DNA of 64,000 nt from contig NZ_JAFMSS010000005.1 in assembly GCF_017916295.1 (NCBI RefSeq), forward strand, positions 276,091 through 340,090. The letters run 5' to 3'. The position numbers and the translations under genes are program-made. The DNA is from Rubellimicrobium arenae. GTDB lineage: Bacteria; Pseudomonadota; Alphaproteobacteria; Rhodobacterales; Rhodobacteraceae. Each line of letters starts with the position of its first letter. Positions within the stretch are counted from its first letter, which is position 1. This document shows, in pieces, positions 15,689-24,406 of the stretch. A model generated the notes under the pieces. That model made no database searches. It was not told the origin of the DNA and saw only the letters and a program-made list of their open reading frames with translations.

Positions 15689-17859
15689 GGCAGCAACGCC
15701 TCCGGTTCGAGCACGAGGAGCACCTGCCCGTCCCCGCGAACCGTGGTGCCCAGCAGGTGCGGCATGTTGGCAAGGAGACCCTCGGGCGGCCGCATCGGGG
15801 CGTCGAGCCGATCCTCGATGCCGTCCACCTCGAAGCCGACCGGTCCGCTGCGAGTGGCAAGCACGACGACCAGCGCCTGATCGCCCCCCGTGACACCCGT
15901 CAACCCAAGCAGATCCGCCAGCCCCACCAACGGGACCGTGCGGTCGCGCAGGACGAACGCCGCCCCGCTCCGGATCGGGTGGATGCGCTCCCGGGGGATC
16001 CGGACCGTCTGCAGCGCGCGATCCATGGGGAGCCCGAACCGCTCGGTGCCGGCGCGGACCACCATGACGCGCGTCACGGTCATGCTGATCGGCAGCAGGA
16101 GCCGGAAGGTCGTTCCCTTGCCGGGCCGGTTCAGGATCTGGAGCGTGCCGCCCACCCGTTCGACGGCGTCGCGCACGACGTCCATGCCCACGCCGCGCCC
16201 CGACAGGTCGGAAACCCGCGCGGCGGTCGAGACACCGGACCGAAGCACCAGTTGGACCGCCTCCTCGTCGGACATGGCGAGGGCGGCGGCCTCGGTCACG
16301 ACCCCTTGCCTGACCGCCCTGCGGCGGAGCGCGGCGGGGTCGATTCCCCTGCCGTCATCGCCGACCTCGATCGCGACGCGGTCGCCGTCGGGCGCGGCCC
16401 TCAGGGTGATCCGGCCCTCCGGGGGCTTGCCCGCGGCACGACGCTCCTCCGGCGGCTCGATCCCGTGATCGAGCGCGTTCCTGAGAAGGTGGAGCAGCGG
16501 TTCGTGGATGGACTCGACGATGGTCCGGTCGACCTCGGTGCCTTCACCGGACATGTCCAGCAGGACCTGCTTGCCGAGGCTTCGGGCGGTCTCGCGGACG
16601 AGGCGGGGAAAGCGCCGGAACACGGGTCCCACGGGCATGAGCCGCAGGTCCGCCACGGCCCGCTGGAGCACCACGGTCAGGCGCCCGAGCTCGGCGTCAC
16701 GCTCGGCCAGTTGCTTCAGGAGATCGGACGCCGCCATGTCGCCTGACGCGCGGCCGAGCAGGTGCGACAGGCCATTTCGCGCGACGGCGATCTCGCCCGC
16801 CAGGTCCGCGAGCCGGTCGATGCGGGCCGAGTCTACCCGGGTCGCCGGGCTCGCGCCTGTCGGTGCCGGCGCCTCGGAGCCGGCGGGTCCAGCGGACCAG
16901 GGCTCCTCGAGCGCGGCGAGAAGCGGCCGCGGGTCCTTTTGGGCCAAGGCGGCGGCCCCGGCGGCGTCGATCCGGTCGGCACGTTCACCCGCACCGGCGT
17001 GCCGGAGCGCATTCACCGCCGATCGCGCCGCCGAAGCCAGCCGCCCCAACAGATCACCCGGTTCGGCGGGCGTCCGGAGCAGCAGGCCTTGCTCTGCCAG
17101 GATGGCGTTCAGAAGGACATCGGCGGAGGTCGCCCGTTCGGGCGCAGGTTCCACGACCGCGATCCGGGCCTGATCGGCCACAAGCCGGACGAGGTCGCGC
17201 GCCGTTCCCGGGTCCGCCGCCGCGAGAGCGCGGATACGGAGGTTGCAGGTGAAGGGGTCCGTCTGCTCGATGGGTGGCCAGGGGTCACGGGGCACGACGC
17301 TGACCGCCAGGAGGCCCGGAAGGCGCCGCACGAGATCCAGCGGGTCGTCGCCGTCGAAGAAGCACCCGGGACGGGGTTCGTAGTCCAGGGCGACGATGGG
17401 CCCGGCCGGAATGTCCGTAAGGTCGTCCAGCATCTCCTGCGCCCAGGGTGGTGCCTCCGGGATCGGCCCGACGGGGCTGGCCCCCCCGTGGGACCCGGTG
17501 CCCTCGAGCAGCCTGTCCGCCGTGGCCGAGGCGTCCTCGGGCAGGCGGCCCTCGGCCTCGAAGTGGCCCAGCCAGGACTCCGTCTGGTCCAGGATGGCGA
17601 GCACCCGGTCGATGGCTCCGGCCGGAAGCCGTTCCTGACCGCGCCAGGAGCCCAGCCAATCCTCCGACGCGTGCATGAGGCGCGACATCGGAGCAAGCTC
17701 CATCACGGCGGCCGAACCCTTGAGGGTGTGCACGACCCGGAACAGACGGTCCAACCGTCCGATGTCGCCCGGATCACGCTCGAGCGCGACGATATCCTCT
17801 GCGGCCTGGGCGGTGAGCTCGCGGCATTCGATCAGGAACTGCTCGTCCAGGGGGCTCAT
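15685..17859 (-). CDS. cheA: CheA, chemotaxis histidine kinase
   Basis: 724 residues. The P1 domain carries the phospho-acceptor His44 in V-V-H-T-L-K-G-S-A-A. A long middle region of about 270 residues does not show a clear P2 domain. P3 dimerisation starts near T-R-V-D-S-A-R-I-D-R-L. P4 has N-A-L-D-H-G-I-E, D-D-G-R-G-I-D and G-R-G-V-G-M-D-V-V. The C-terminal P5 is CheW-like. CheA phosphorylates CheY and CheB in response to the receptor. The start at 17859 overlaps the cheY stop; the upstream open frame belongs to the cheY shadow. All catalytic boxes are intact. Confidence 0.95.
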   Translation of the reverse strand: MSPLDEQFLIECRELTAQAAEDIVALERDPGDIGRLDRLFRVVHTLKGSAAVMELAPMSRLMHASEDWLGSWRGQERLPAGAIDRVLAILDQTESWLGHFEAEGRLPEDASATADRLLEGTGSHGGASPVGPIPEAPPWAQEMLDDLTDIPAGPIVALDYEPRPGCFFDGDDPLDLVRRLPGLLAVSVVPRDPWPPIEQTDPFTCNLRIRALAAADPGTARDLVRLVADQARIAVVEPAPERATSADVLLNAILAEQGLLLRTPAEPGDLLGRLASAARSAVNALRHAGAGERADRIDAAGAAALAQKDPRPLLAALEEPWSAGPAGSEAPAPTGASPATRVDSARIDRLADLAGEIAVARNGLSHLLGRASGDMAASDLLKQLAERDAELGRLTVVLQRAVADLRLMPVGPVFRRFPRLVRETARSLGKQVLLDMSGEGTEVDRTIVESIHEPLLHLLRNALDHGIEPPEERRAAGKPPEGRITLRAAPDGDRVAIEVGDDGRGIDPAALRRRAVRQGVVTEAAALAMSDEEAVQLVLRSGVSTAARVSDLSGRGVGMDVVRDAVERVGGTLQILNRPGKGTTFRLLLPISMTVTRVMVVRAGTERFGLPMDRALQTVRIPRERIHPIRSGAAFVLRDRTVPLVGLADLLGLTGVTGGDQALVVVLATRSGPVGFEVDGIEDRLDAPMRPPEGLLANMPHLLGTTVRGDGQVLLVLEPEALLP

Positions 17860-18242
17860 GCCGCGGCCCCCGTCAGGGCGGCGACGTGGCGGCGCAGCAC
17901 GTCCTCGTCGAGAGGCTTGACCAGGTAGAAGTTCGCCCCGGCCTGCCGGGCCGCCTCCCGGTCCTGCGGACCGCCTTCGGTGCTCGCCACGAGAGTCGGC
18001 GTTCCCCCAAGGGGCAGCGGCTGGCGGCGGAGGGACTGGAGGAAGGTGATCCCGTCCATGTAGGGCATGTTCACGTCGACGATGATGAGGTCGAACGAAG
18101 AGACCAGAGCCTTTTCCAGCGCCTCGATGCCGTTCAGGGCTTCCTCGATCTCGAAGCCTGCGGGCTCCAGGGCATGGCGGCACCACTGCCGCAGGAGCGC
18201 GGAATCGTCGGCCACGAGCACGCGCCGCCTTGGGTCAGTCAT
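17856..18242 (-). CDS. cheY: CheY-like response regulator
   Basis: 128 residues, one receiver domain. The acidic pair is in L-V-A-D-D-S, the phospho-acceptor is Asp56 in I-V-D-V-N-M-P-Y-M-D-G, and the conserved Lys is in L-V-K-P-L. The residue for switch Thr/Ser falls in L-V-A-S-T-E. Placed between cheR and cheA with overlaps on both sides, it is the most likely direct CheA target. Whether it binds a flagellar switch or another effector cannot be told, because no flagellar gene is in the window. Confidence 0.9.
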   Translation of the reverse strand: MTDPRRRVLVADDSALLRQWCRHALEPAGFEIEEALNGIEALEKALVSSFDLIIVDVNMPYMDGITFLQSLRRQPLPLGGTPTLVASTEGGPQDREAARQAGANFYLVKPLDEDVLRRHVAALTGAAA

Positions 18243-19092
18243 GCGCGTCCCCTTCCGGCCGCTGGTAGACGATCGCCTCCTCGTGGCGGCGCACCTCGAA
18301 GAGCGGGGAGATGCGGCTCATCGATTCCGCGTGCCCCAGGCAGATGTATCCTCCGGGCACGAGGGCGTCGTAAAGGTTCTCCGCGGCGACGCGGCGGGAC
18401 ATGTCGTCGAAATAGATCAGCACGTTGCGGCAGAAGATCACGTCGAACCGGCCTTGGGCGCCGACGGTTGCCGGATCGATCAGGTTCGCCTCCGTGAACA
18501 GCACGGACTCGCGGAGGCCGTCGATGATCCGCCACGACTCGTCGCCGGATTGGTCGAAGTACTTCGTGACCAGCGCCGGAGGGAGGCGCGAAAGGGAACG
18601 GCGGCCGTAGATGCCGTCGCGGGCCGCCGCCAGGGCAAGGGTGTCGATGTCGGACCCGACGATCTCGACGTCCACGTCGTCGATGGGCGGCCAGTTCTCC
18701 AGAAGCCAGATCGCGATGGAATAGGGCTCCTCGCCGGTCGAGCAGGGAACGGACCAGATCCGGACCGGCTCGGAGGGGACCCTCCGCGCCACGGCGCCGG
18801 GCAGGATGGAGGAGGTCAGGCAGCGGAGCTGGTGATCCTCGCGGAAGAAGTAGGTCTCGTTGACGGTCAGGCTGTTGACGAGATGCTCGACCTCCCCGCC
18901 CGCGTCCGCCCTGAGCCGCGCGAAATAATCCGGGAAGGTGGCGGCCCCCGTCGCCTCCATCCGTGCCGCAAGCCGGCGGTCGACGTAGTAGCGGCGCGCC
19001 GGCGTGAACGAGAGTCCCGTCCGGCGGTACAGGAAATCGCACAGGCGCTGGAACTCGTCCGCCGTCGCGCGCGGGGGCACGGCGGACGTCAT
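18235..19092 (-). CDS. cheR: CheR, receptor glutamate methyltransferase
   Basis: 285 residues. The N-terminal helical domain has L-T-V-N-E-T-Y-F-F-R-E, the SAM-binding fold has C-S-T-G-E-E-P-Y-S-I-A, and the C-terminal part has F-C-R-N-V-L-I-Y-F-D, all CheR signatures. It methylates receptor glutamates using S-adenosylmethionine, setting adaptation together with CheB. The receptor in this cluster has no C-terminal NWETF-like tether, so CheR should act by direct docking. The start at 19092 overlaps the HEAT-repeat gene stop; the frame upstream is a shadow. Confidence 0.95.
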   Translation of the reverse strand: MTSAVPPRATADEFQRLCDFLYRRTGLSFTPARRYYVDRRLAARMEATGAATFPDYFARLRADAGGEVEHLVNSLTVNETYFFREDHQLRCLTSSILPGAVARRVPSEPVRIWSVPCSTGEEPYSIAIWLLENWPPIDDVDVEIVGSDIDTLALAAARDGIYGRRSLSRLPPALVTKYFDQSGDESWRIIDGLRESVLFTEANLIDPATVGAQGRFDVIFCRNVLIYFDDMSRRVAAENLYDALVPGGYICLGHAESMSRISPLFEVRRHEEAIVYQRPEGDAHD

Positions 19093-19712
19093 CGCGTGGC
19101 GGGCGCCCGGCCGCCCGAGATCCGGGCGGAGGCCGCACGGATCGCAAAGCCCAGGAAGGGCTCCGACGCGAACCGACCCGCGCAGGCCTCGAGCACGGGC
19201 AGGCAGTCCGGGCCGCCGATCTCGGCCAGAACCTCGACGGCGGCCGCGCAGGGGTTCGGCTCCCGTTCCCGGGCGATCATGCCGCACAGGAGGGCGGCGG
19301 CCTCTCCGGCGGGCATGGCGCGCGCGATCTCGGCGGCCAGGACGCGGATGTCGGGGTCCTCATCCGCCAGGAGCGCCGGCAACTGCGCCAGCGTGGCGGG
19401 GAGCCCCTGAAGCGTCGTCAGGGCGGCCGACCGCAGGGCGGCATCATCGGATCGAAGATGCGGGAGGAGCGCCGCGACGGCAGCATCCCCGCCGATCCGC
19501 GCCAGCGCCGTCAGGATCGCCTCCCGGACGCTGCCATCGCGCTCGTGGGCGAGCATGCGACCCAGCGGCCCGGCGCTCTCGGGATTGGGCGGCAGGAGCC
19601 TGGTGGCCGCGCGCCGCGCCTCGGGATCGGGGGACGACGGGTCTGGCCGGGACGTCGGCGTCGGATCGGCCGGAGGGATCGGGCTGGAGCCGTCGCGGCG
19701 GGTCAGGGGCAT
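19089..19712 (-). CDS. HEAT-repeat protein in chemosensory cluster
   Basis: 207 residues. A proline-rich N-terminus of about 45 residues leads into three to four HEAT-type helical repeats (for example V-R-E-A-I-L-T-A-L-A-R-I-G-G-D-A-A-V-A, then A-A-L-R-S-A-A-L-T-T-L, then I-R-V-L-A-A-E-I-A). HEAT repeats are protein-binding scaffolds. HEAT proteins are reported in some myxobacterial chemosensory (Frz/Che-type) systems, which fits its place between cheB and cheR. Its ATG begins one base after the cheB stop, and its end overlaps cheR. No enzymatic motif is seen, so a scaffold or receptor-adaptor role is inferred. Confidence 0.75.
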   Translation of the reverse strand: MPLTRRDGSSPIPPADPTPTSRPDPSSPDPEARRAATRLLPPNPESAGPLGRMLAHERDGSVREAILTALARIGGDAAVAALLPHLRSDDAALRSAALTTLQGLPATLAQLPALLADEDPDIRVLAAEIARAMPAGEAAALLCGMIAREREPNPCAAAVEVLAEIGGPDCLPVLEACAGRFASEPFLGFAIRAASARISGGRAPATR

Positions 19713-19713
19713 G

Positions 19714-20781
19714 TCAGGGCACCATGCGGCAAAGGTTGAGCGGGATCTCGTCGAGGGGCGCGACGATGTCGGCCCCGCCCGCGCGGACCAGTTCCCCGGG
19801 CATTCCCCAGATGACTGCCGTCGCCTCCGACTCGGCGATCGTTCGGCCGCCTTGGCCGCGCAGTCGCGTCATGGCCTCGGCGCCGTCGCGGCCCATGCCG
19901 GTCATCAGCACGCCGATGAGGCGACGCGGCGGCATGTGCTCCATGGCGCTTTCGACCAGCCGGTCCACGCTCGGGTGCCAGAGGTAGCGATCCGAGGCGG
20001 GGGCAACGACCGCCGCCAGCTCACTGCCCCGGCGCGCCACGAGCAGGTCGGCGTCGCCCCGGCCGATATAGGCCCGCCCGGGCCGAAGGGGCATGGGTCG
20101 GTCCACCTCGACCACCTCGATCTCGCAAAGGCCGTTCAGGCGTCGGGCGAGCGCGCCGGTGAAGGTGGCGGGCATGTGCTGGGCCACGAGAAGCGGCCAG
20201 GCGAACCCTGCGGGAAGGCGGGTCAGCAGGTTTTCCAGCGCCGGCGGGCCGCCTGTCGAGGTCCCGACCAGCACCAGACCTTCCGCGACGGGCCCCCACC
20301 CCTCCTGCAGGCGCGTGGAGCGGGCCACGGGGCTGCCGGCACCGACGCGATGACGGACGACCTCGGACAGCCGCAGGCTGCGGCGTGGCCGGGCGCCCGC
20401 GGCGGCGCGGACCTTGGCTACGATAAGGGGACCGAACTGATCCATCTCGAGCGAGACGGCGCCGCCGGGCTTGGTCACGAAGTCCACCGCGCCGAGCCGC
20501 ATCGCCTCGAGAGTGACGTCCGCCCCTCTGGCGGTCAGGGCCGAGACCATCACGACCGGACAGGGCGCCTCCACCATGAGGCGGTCGAGGCAGGCCAGGC
20601 CATCCATGCGGGGCATGTTCACGTCAAGGGTGACCACGTCGGGGCGCAGGCTTCGCGCCAACGCCAGCGCTTCCTCGCCGTCGCGGGCCGTATGCACCTC
20701 GAAGCCGGATTGCCCCGTGAACAGCCCGGTCAGGAGCTTCCGCATGAGCGCGGAGTCGTCGACGATCAGGAGCCGGATCAT
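19714..20781 (-). CDS. cheB: CheB, receptor methylesterase/deamidase
   Basis: 355 residues. The N-terminal receiver has Asp53 in T-L-D-V-N-M-P-R-M-D-G. A linker leads to the esterase domain with the catalytic triad: Ser in G-T-S-T-G-G-P-P, His in V-A-Q-H-M-P, and Asp in M-T-G-M-G-R-D-G. CheB removes methyl groups from receptors when phosphorylated by CheA. The start overlaps the triple-CheW gene stop by 4 bases. Length and motifs are complete, so it should be active. Confidence 0.96.
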   Translation of the reverse strand: MIRLLIVDDSALMRKLLTGLFTGQSGFEVHTARDGEEALALARSLRPDVVTLDVNMPRMDGLACLDRLMVEAPCPVVMVSALTARGADVTLEAMRLGAVDFVTKPGGAVSLEMDQFGPLIVAKVRAAAGARPRRSLRLSEVVRHRVGAGSPVARSTRLQEGWGPVAEGLVLVGTSTGGPPALENLLTRLPAGFAWPLLVAQHMPATFTGALARRLNGLCEIEVVEVDRPMPLRPGRAYIGRGDADLLVARRGSELAAVVAPASDRYLWHPSVDRLVESAMEHMPPRRLIGVLMTGMGRDGAEAMTRLRGQGGRTIAESEATAVIWGMPGELVRAGGADIVAPLDEIPLNLCRMVP

Positions 20782-22238
20782 GCCCCGCCCTCTCCGGTCC
20801 GCGCAGGCCCGGACGGGTCGAGCCCTTCGAGCAGCCGGTCCACGTCAGGGAGGAGGACCGTGCGGCCCTGCCCCATCCTGGCCACGCGCCCGACCTCTGC
20901 GCCATCCGGCGAGGGGTCCAGGGCCGCGTCGGGCAACAGCGCGATGCGGCTTCCGGCGTCGACCACGAATGCGGCTCGCCGGTCCTTATGCGACAGCACC
21001 AGAAGGTGATCGTCCGACCGGGCGGGCCTGGAGGGCAACCCAAGCCGGCGCTGCAGATCGAGGACAGGCACGGCCCGGCCGCGCAGGTTCATCACCCCGT
21101 CGAAAAAGGCCGGCGCGCGCGGCAGCCGGGACATCCGGGACGGACGCGGCACGATCTCCTCGACCACCTCGATGGGCACAGCCAACTCGCTTGTCCCCAG
21201 GTGGAACGTCAGGACATGGGTCATGTCTTCTGGATCAGCCGCCAGGGAACGACGCGCCGGGGCGGCTTCGCTGGACAGGACCCGGTGCAGCGTGCCGGGA
21301 TCGAGCAGGCGTTCCGGGGACAGGAGCGCCACCAGCCGACGCCCCCCGTCCAGACGCGCGACGCCCTCCAGTTCGGCCTGGGACCCGGCATCCTGCCCGA
21401 GCAGAGGCGAGACCGGGTCGAGATCCGTCTCGTCGAGCCGTCGGATGGCCGTGGTCCGGTCGACGGCGATACCGACGCTCCGGTTGCCCAGCGCCACGAC
21501 CACCACATGTCCGTCCGAGGTCGCTGGCGGGGGCACGCCAAGCAGGCGACGCCCCGACAGGACGGTCAGGGGTGCGCCTCGGAACTCCATAAGGCCGGGC
21601 GAGGCGCCGTCCTCGCGCATCGCCTCAAGGAGGTCCGGCGGCATCGGGACGATCTCTCGCACCGACCCCAGCGGCAATCCATAGTCCTGGCCCGCGAGAA
21701 CGAAGCCGAGGACCGAGATCCGTTCGGCGCGGGTTCGTCCAGCCTGCGCGAAACCCTGCGGAGTCGCAGCCGATCCGACCCGGTGCTGAACGCCTTGGGC
21801 GCGGAACTCGCGCGCCAGCACGGGCGCGGGGTCGAGGACCGGGACTTCGCCCGCGTCCAGATCCAGCATGGAGGACCAGGCCAGATGGCCGATCGGCCGG
21901 ATCCGGTCGGCAGCCACCTCGATCAGCGACATGACACGGTGGACGCGCAGACCGACAAGGTCGGGAGCACCGAGGACGACCACCTGCCCCGGGTCCCCTG
22001 CTGCTTCGCCGGGGCGGTCGAGCAGCCGCCTCGCATCCACCACGGGCAAGGCTCGTCCATGCAGATTGGCAATCCCGTCGAGGCAGGCGGGGCTCCGGGG
22101 CAGCCGGACCAGGGACGGGAGACGGATGACCTCGCGCACGTGGTCCGCAGGAAGGGCGCAGGCGGCGTCACCCACCTGAACGCGGAGGAACCTGTGCGGT
22201 CCTCCGGTCATGCTGCCGGCGTCAGCCCTGCCCGACAT
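20778..22238 (-). CDS. Three-domain CheW protein
   Basis: 486 residues made of three CheW-like domains in tandem (roughly 10-150, 170-320 and 340-480). Each ends in a pattern of the type G-x-x-x-L-R/H-G-R-A-L/V-P-V-x-D, clear in A-N-L-H-G-R-A-L-P-V-V-D and M-N-L-R-G-R-A-V-P-V-L-D and weaker in domain 2 (M-E-F-R-G-A-P-L-T-V-L). CheW links receptor tips to CheA; typical CheW has one domain. The start chosen (22238) overlaps the receptor gene by 17 bases; an ATG at 22211 is an alternative. Domain 2 has diverged and may have lost one binding face. Confidence 0.85.
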   Translation of the reverse strand: MSGRADAGSMTGGPHRFLRVQVGDAACALPADHVREVIRLPSLVRLPRSPACLDGIANLHGRALPVVDARRLLDRPGEAAGDPGQVVVLGAPDLVGLRVHRVMSLIEVAADRIRPIGHLAWSSMLDLDAGEVPVLDPAPVLAREFRAQGVQHRVGSAATPQGFAQAGRTRAERISVLGFVLAGQDYGLPLGSVREIVPMPPDLLEAMREDGASPGLMEFRGAPLTVLSGRRLLGVPPPATSDGHVVVVALGNRSVGIAVDRTTAIRRLDETDLDPVSPLLGQDAGSQAELEGVARLDGGRRLVALLSPERLLDPGTLHRVLSSEAAPARRSLAADPEDMTHVLTFHLGTSELAVPIEVVEEIVPRPSRMSRLPRAPAFFDGVMNLRGRAVPVLDLQRRLGLPSRPARSDDHLLVLSHKDRRAAFVVDAGSRIALLPDAALDPSPDGAEVGRVARMGQGRTVLLPDVDRLLEGLDPSGPARTGEGGA

Positions 22239-24135
22239 GAAGCTCGTCCGCCAGCAGGGCGATCTCCTCGATCGCGGCGGCAAGATCCTCGGCCCCCCTG
22301 GCCTGCTGGCGCGCCGCGGTGGCAGCCTGCGTGGTCGCGCTGCTCGCCTGCTCGGCGGCGGCGGCGATCCGATGGGCTCCGGCCCGAGCCTCGCGGGCCG
22401 CGGTCGCGATGCCGTCCACCCCGCCGAGGATGTCGCGGCTGCCCGCAACCAGCGCCTCGATCTCGGAGTCGACAAGGGTCAGCGCAGCCGTGACGGCCCG
22501 GTTCTTCTGCACCTCCAGCTCGGAAATGGCGGCCACTTGTTCCAGCTCCCGGCGGACGTTCCCGACGTGATCCTGGATGGCGCGCACGGCCTCCCGGATC
22601 TCGGCCGCGTCCTCGAAGGCATCCCGGGCGAGCGCCCGGATGTCCGCCGACACCTGGGCAAAGCCTGCACCCTCCTCGCCCGCACGCGCGGCCTCGATGG
22701 AGCCGTTGACGGCGAGCATGCTGGTCTGGACGATCACCATGTTGATCGCGTCCACGATCCGGTCGATCCGCCGTCCGGCGGCTTCGAGCCCGGCCACGAG
22801 AGTGAGGCTGGCCCGGGTGTCCTGAAGGGACAGCTCGACCCCTTCGATCAGGCGGGTCACGGCCCTGCGGCTTTCGCCCACCATCTCGCGGACCGAGGTC
22901 GCGCGGTCCAGGGCCTCGCGGGCGGTCGTGCGCGCCAGGTCGGCCCCGGCCTCGATCTGCTCCATCGCGCGGCTCGACTGCTGGGCGGCCGCGGCCTGGG
23001 CCTGCGCGCCCCGGCTGATCTGCTCCACGGCCGCCATGATCTGCGCCGCGGCGCCGGACAGCTCCTGGACCGTTCCGGACAGTTCCTCGGCGGCGGCCCC
23101 GATCTCGCCCGCCGCCTGGGCCAGGGAGGGGCTGCCGCGGAGGTCGTCGGCCACCTCGGCAAGGGCCTGGGCCGTGAGCTGGCTTTGATCCAGAGCCGTG
23201 CTCTGCTGCTCGATCGCCTGGAGCGCCTCGCCGGAGGCGGCCGCCAGCTCTTCGGAGGCCGAGGCGACCTGATCGGCGCCTCGCTGCACCTCGCGCGCGG
23301 CGCTCTCGGACTCCATCGACCGGACGAGGATCAGGCGGGACCCGTCGGCCAGGGTCACCATGTCCCGGCGCATGTCCTCGAGGGCGGCCACGACGTCGTG
23401 GCCGCGCCCGGCCTCCCGGACCGCCACCTCGGCCGCCGTCTCGATGGCCTTGGCGACCTCGACGGCCTCCTCCCGGATCCGTTCGGCCAGCAAACGCGCG
23501 TCCGAGGCATCCGTCTCGGCCCGCTCGGCCAAGGCCCGCACCTCGTCGGCCACCACGGTGAAGCCCCGGCCCATATCGCCCGCGCGGGCGGCTTCGATGG
23601 CAGCGTTCAGCGCCAGCAGGCTCGTCTGGTCCGAGATGCGCGTGATCCTTCGGGTGACCTCTCCGATGGCGTCGGCCTGGCGCTGCAGGGCATTCGTCGT
23701 GGCCACCGAGGCGACCTGCCGGTCGGCAGCGCCCGAGATGCTGGCGACCGACAGGCCGATCTGGCCACTGGCTTCGGCCAGTTGGGTCTGAAGCGCCTCG
23801 GTCCGGCGCCGGCCTTCCTCGGCCCGGCTGCGGGCCTCGGTCAGCGCCCCCAGGATGGCGGTGGCAGCGGTCAGGGATTGCTGGGATGCGCCTGCGGCAT
23901 CCTCGGCGCCGGCGGCGATCTGGGTCATGGCGCGCCGGAGTTCCTCGGCCGCGGCCGCGGCTTCGGCGATGCCGCTGGCCAGCTCCTCCGTCGCGGCGCC
24001 GACCCGCTCCGCGATCTTCTGCTGCCGGGCCCGGGCCCTTTCGCGCGTGCGCAGAAGACCGGGAGCGGTCGGCTCGCGCTCCGGCACGGGCCTAGCCTCG
24101 CGCGATTGAAGATCGCCGGACTTCCTGAGCGGCAT
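22222..24135 (-). CDS. Soluble receptor with two MCP signalling tips
   Basis: 637 residues, no signal peptide, membrane segment or sensor domain; almost all alpha-helical coiled coil. It has two hairpin tips 300 residues apart: one at about 170-200 (Q-T-S-L-L-A-L-N-A-A-I-E-A-A-R-A-G-D) and one at about 470-500 (Q-T-S-M-L-A-V-N-G-S-I-E-A-A-R-A-G-E). Tips bind CheA and CheW in chemoreceptors, so this protein could hold two signalling modules. The ATG at 24135 is supported by GGAGGA 5 bases upstream. It is the first gene of the chemosensory block. What it senses is unknown; it might read the state of a partner protein or the cytoplasm. Confidence 0.85.
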   Translation of the reverse strand: MPLRKSGDLQSREARPVPEREPTAPGLLRTRERARARQQKIAERVGAATEELASGIAEAAAAAEELRRAMTQIAAGAEDAAGASQQSLTAATAILGALTEARSRAEEGRRRTEALQTQLAEASGQIGLSVASISGAADRQVASVATTNALQRQADAIGEVTRRITRISDQTSLLALNAAIEAARAGDMGRGFTVVADEVRALAERAETDASDARLLAERIREEAVEVAKAIETAAEVAVREAGRGHDVVAALEDMRRDMVTLADGSRLILVRSMESESAAREVQRGADQVASASEELAAASGEALQAIEQQSTALDQSQLTAQALAEVADDLRGSPSLAQAAGEIGAAAEELSGTVQELSGAAAQIMAAVEQISRGAQAQAAAAQQSSRAMEQIEAGADLARTTAREALDRATSVREMVGESRRAVTRLIEGVELSLQDTRASLTLVAGLEAAGRRIDRIVDAINMVIVQTSMLAVNGSIEAARAGEEGAGFAQVSADIRALARDAFEDAAEIREAVRAIQDHVGNVRRELEQVAAISELEVQKNRAVTAALTLVDSEIEALVAGSRDILGGVDGIATAAREARAGAHRIAAAAEQASSATTQAATAARQQARGAEDLAAAIEEIALLADELHVGQG

Positions 24136-24406
24136 CCCATTCCTCCGAAACTGCTTTGCCGCCAGTAATTCGAAGGCGGACGCCTTTGTCCAAGGGGATT
24201 CCGGGCCGACGGTCGAACGTCGCCACGGGACGGCCCCGCGCCGACCTGGGCGGCCCAGGCTGGAGGGACCGTCCTGACACCCCCAAGCGACCTGCGGTCG
24301 CCTGTCCAAGGCCATGCGGCACCATGTCGACGCAGATCCGCGTCGGAACGGAACCGACAAGGTCGGAGGGAACCAGCCCAGGGCTTGGACCGGGCCGGTC
24401 CGGCGG
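24136..24406 (-). promoter_or_regulatory. Leader and probable promoter region of the chemosensory operon
   Basis: This 271-base gap follows ilvD and precedes the receptor gene. An inverted repeat AAGGCG-GA-CGCCTT at 24173-24186 lies about 38 bases before the receptor ATG. Near the ilvD end a 6-bp hairpin (GGACCG/CGGTCC, 24387-24401) has no T-run, so it is not a clear terminator. A TTGGAC-like -35 stands next to the repeat, but the matching -10 is poor. No gene is seen in the gap. Confidence 0.3.

Noticed and set aside
24387..24401. Hairpin GGACCG/CGGTCC as a terminator after ilvD
   Set aside because: It has a 3-base loop but no T-run, and hairpins of this strength are common in such GC-rich DNA.
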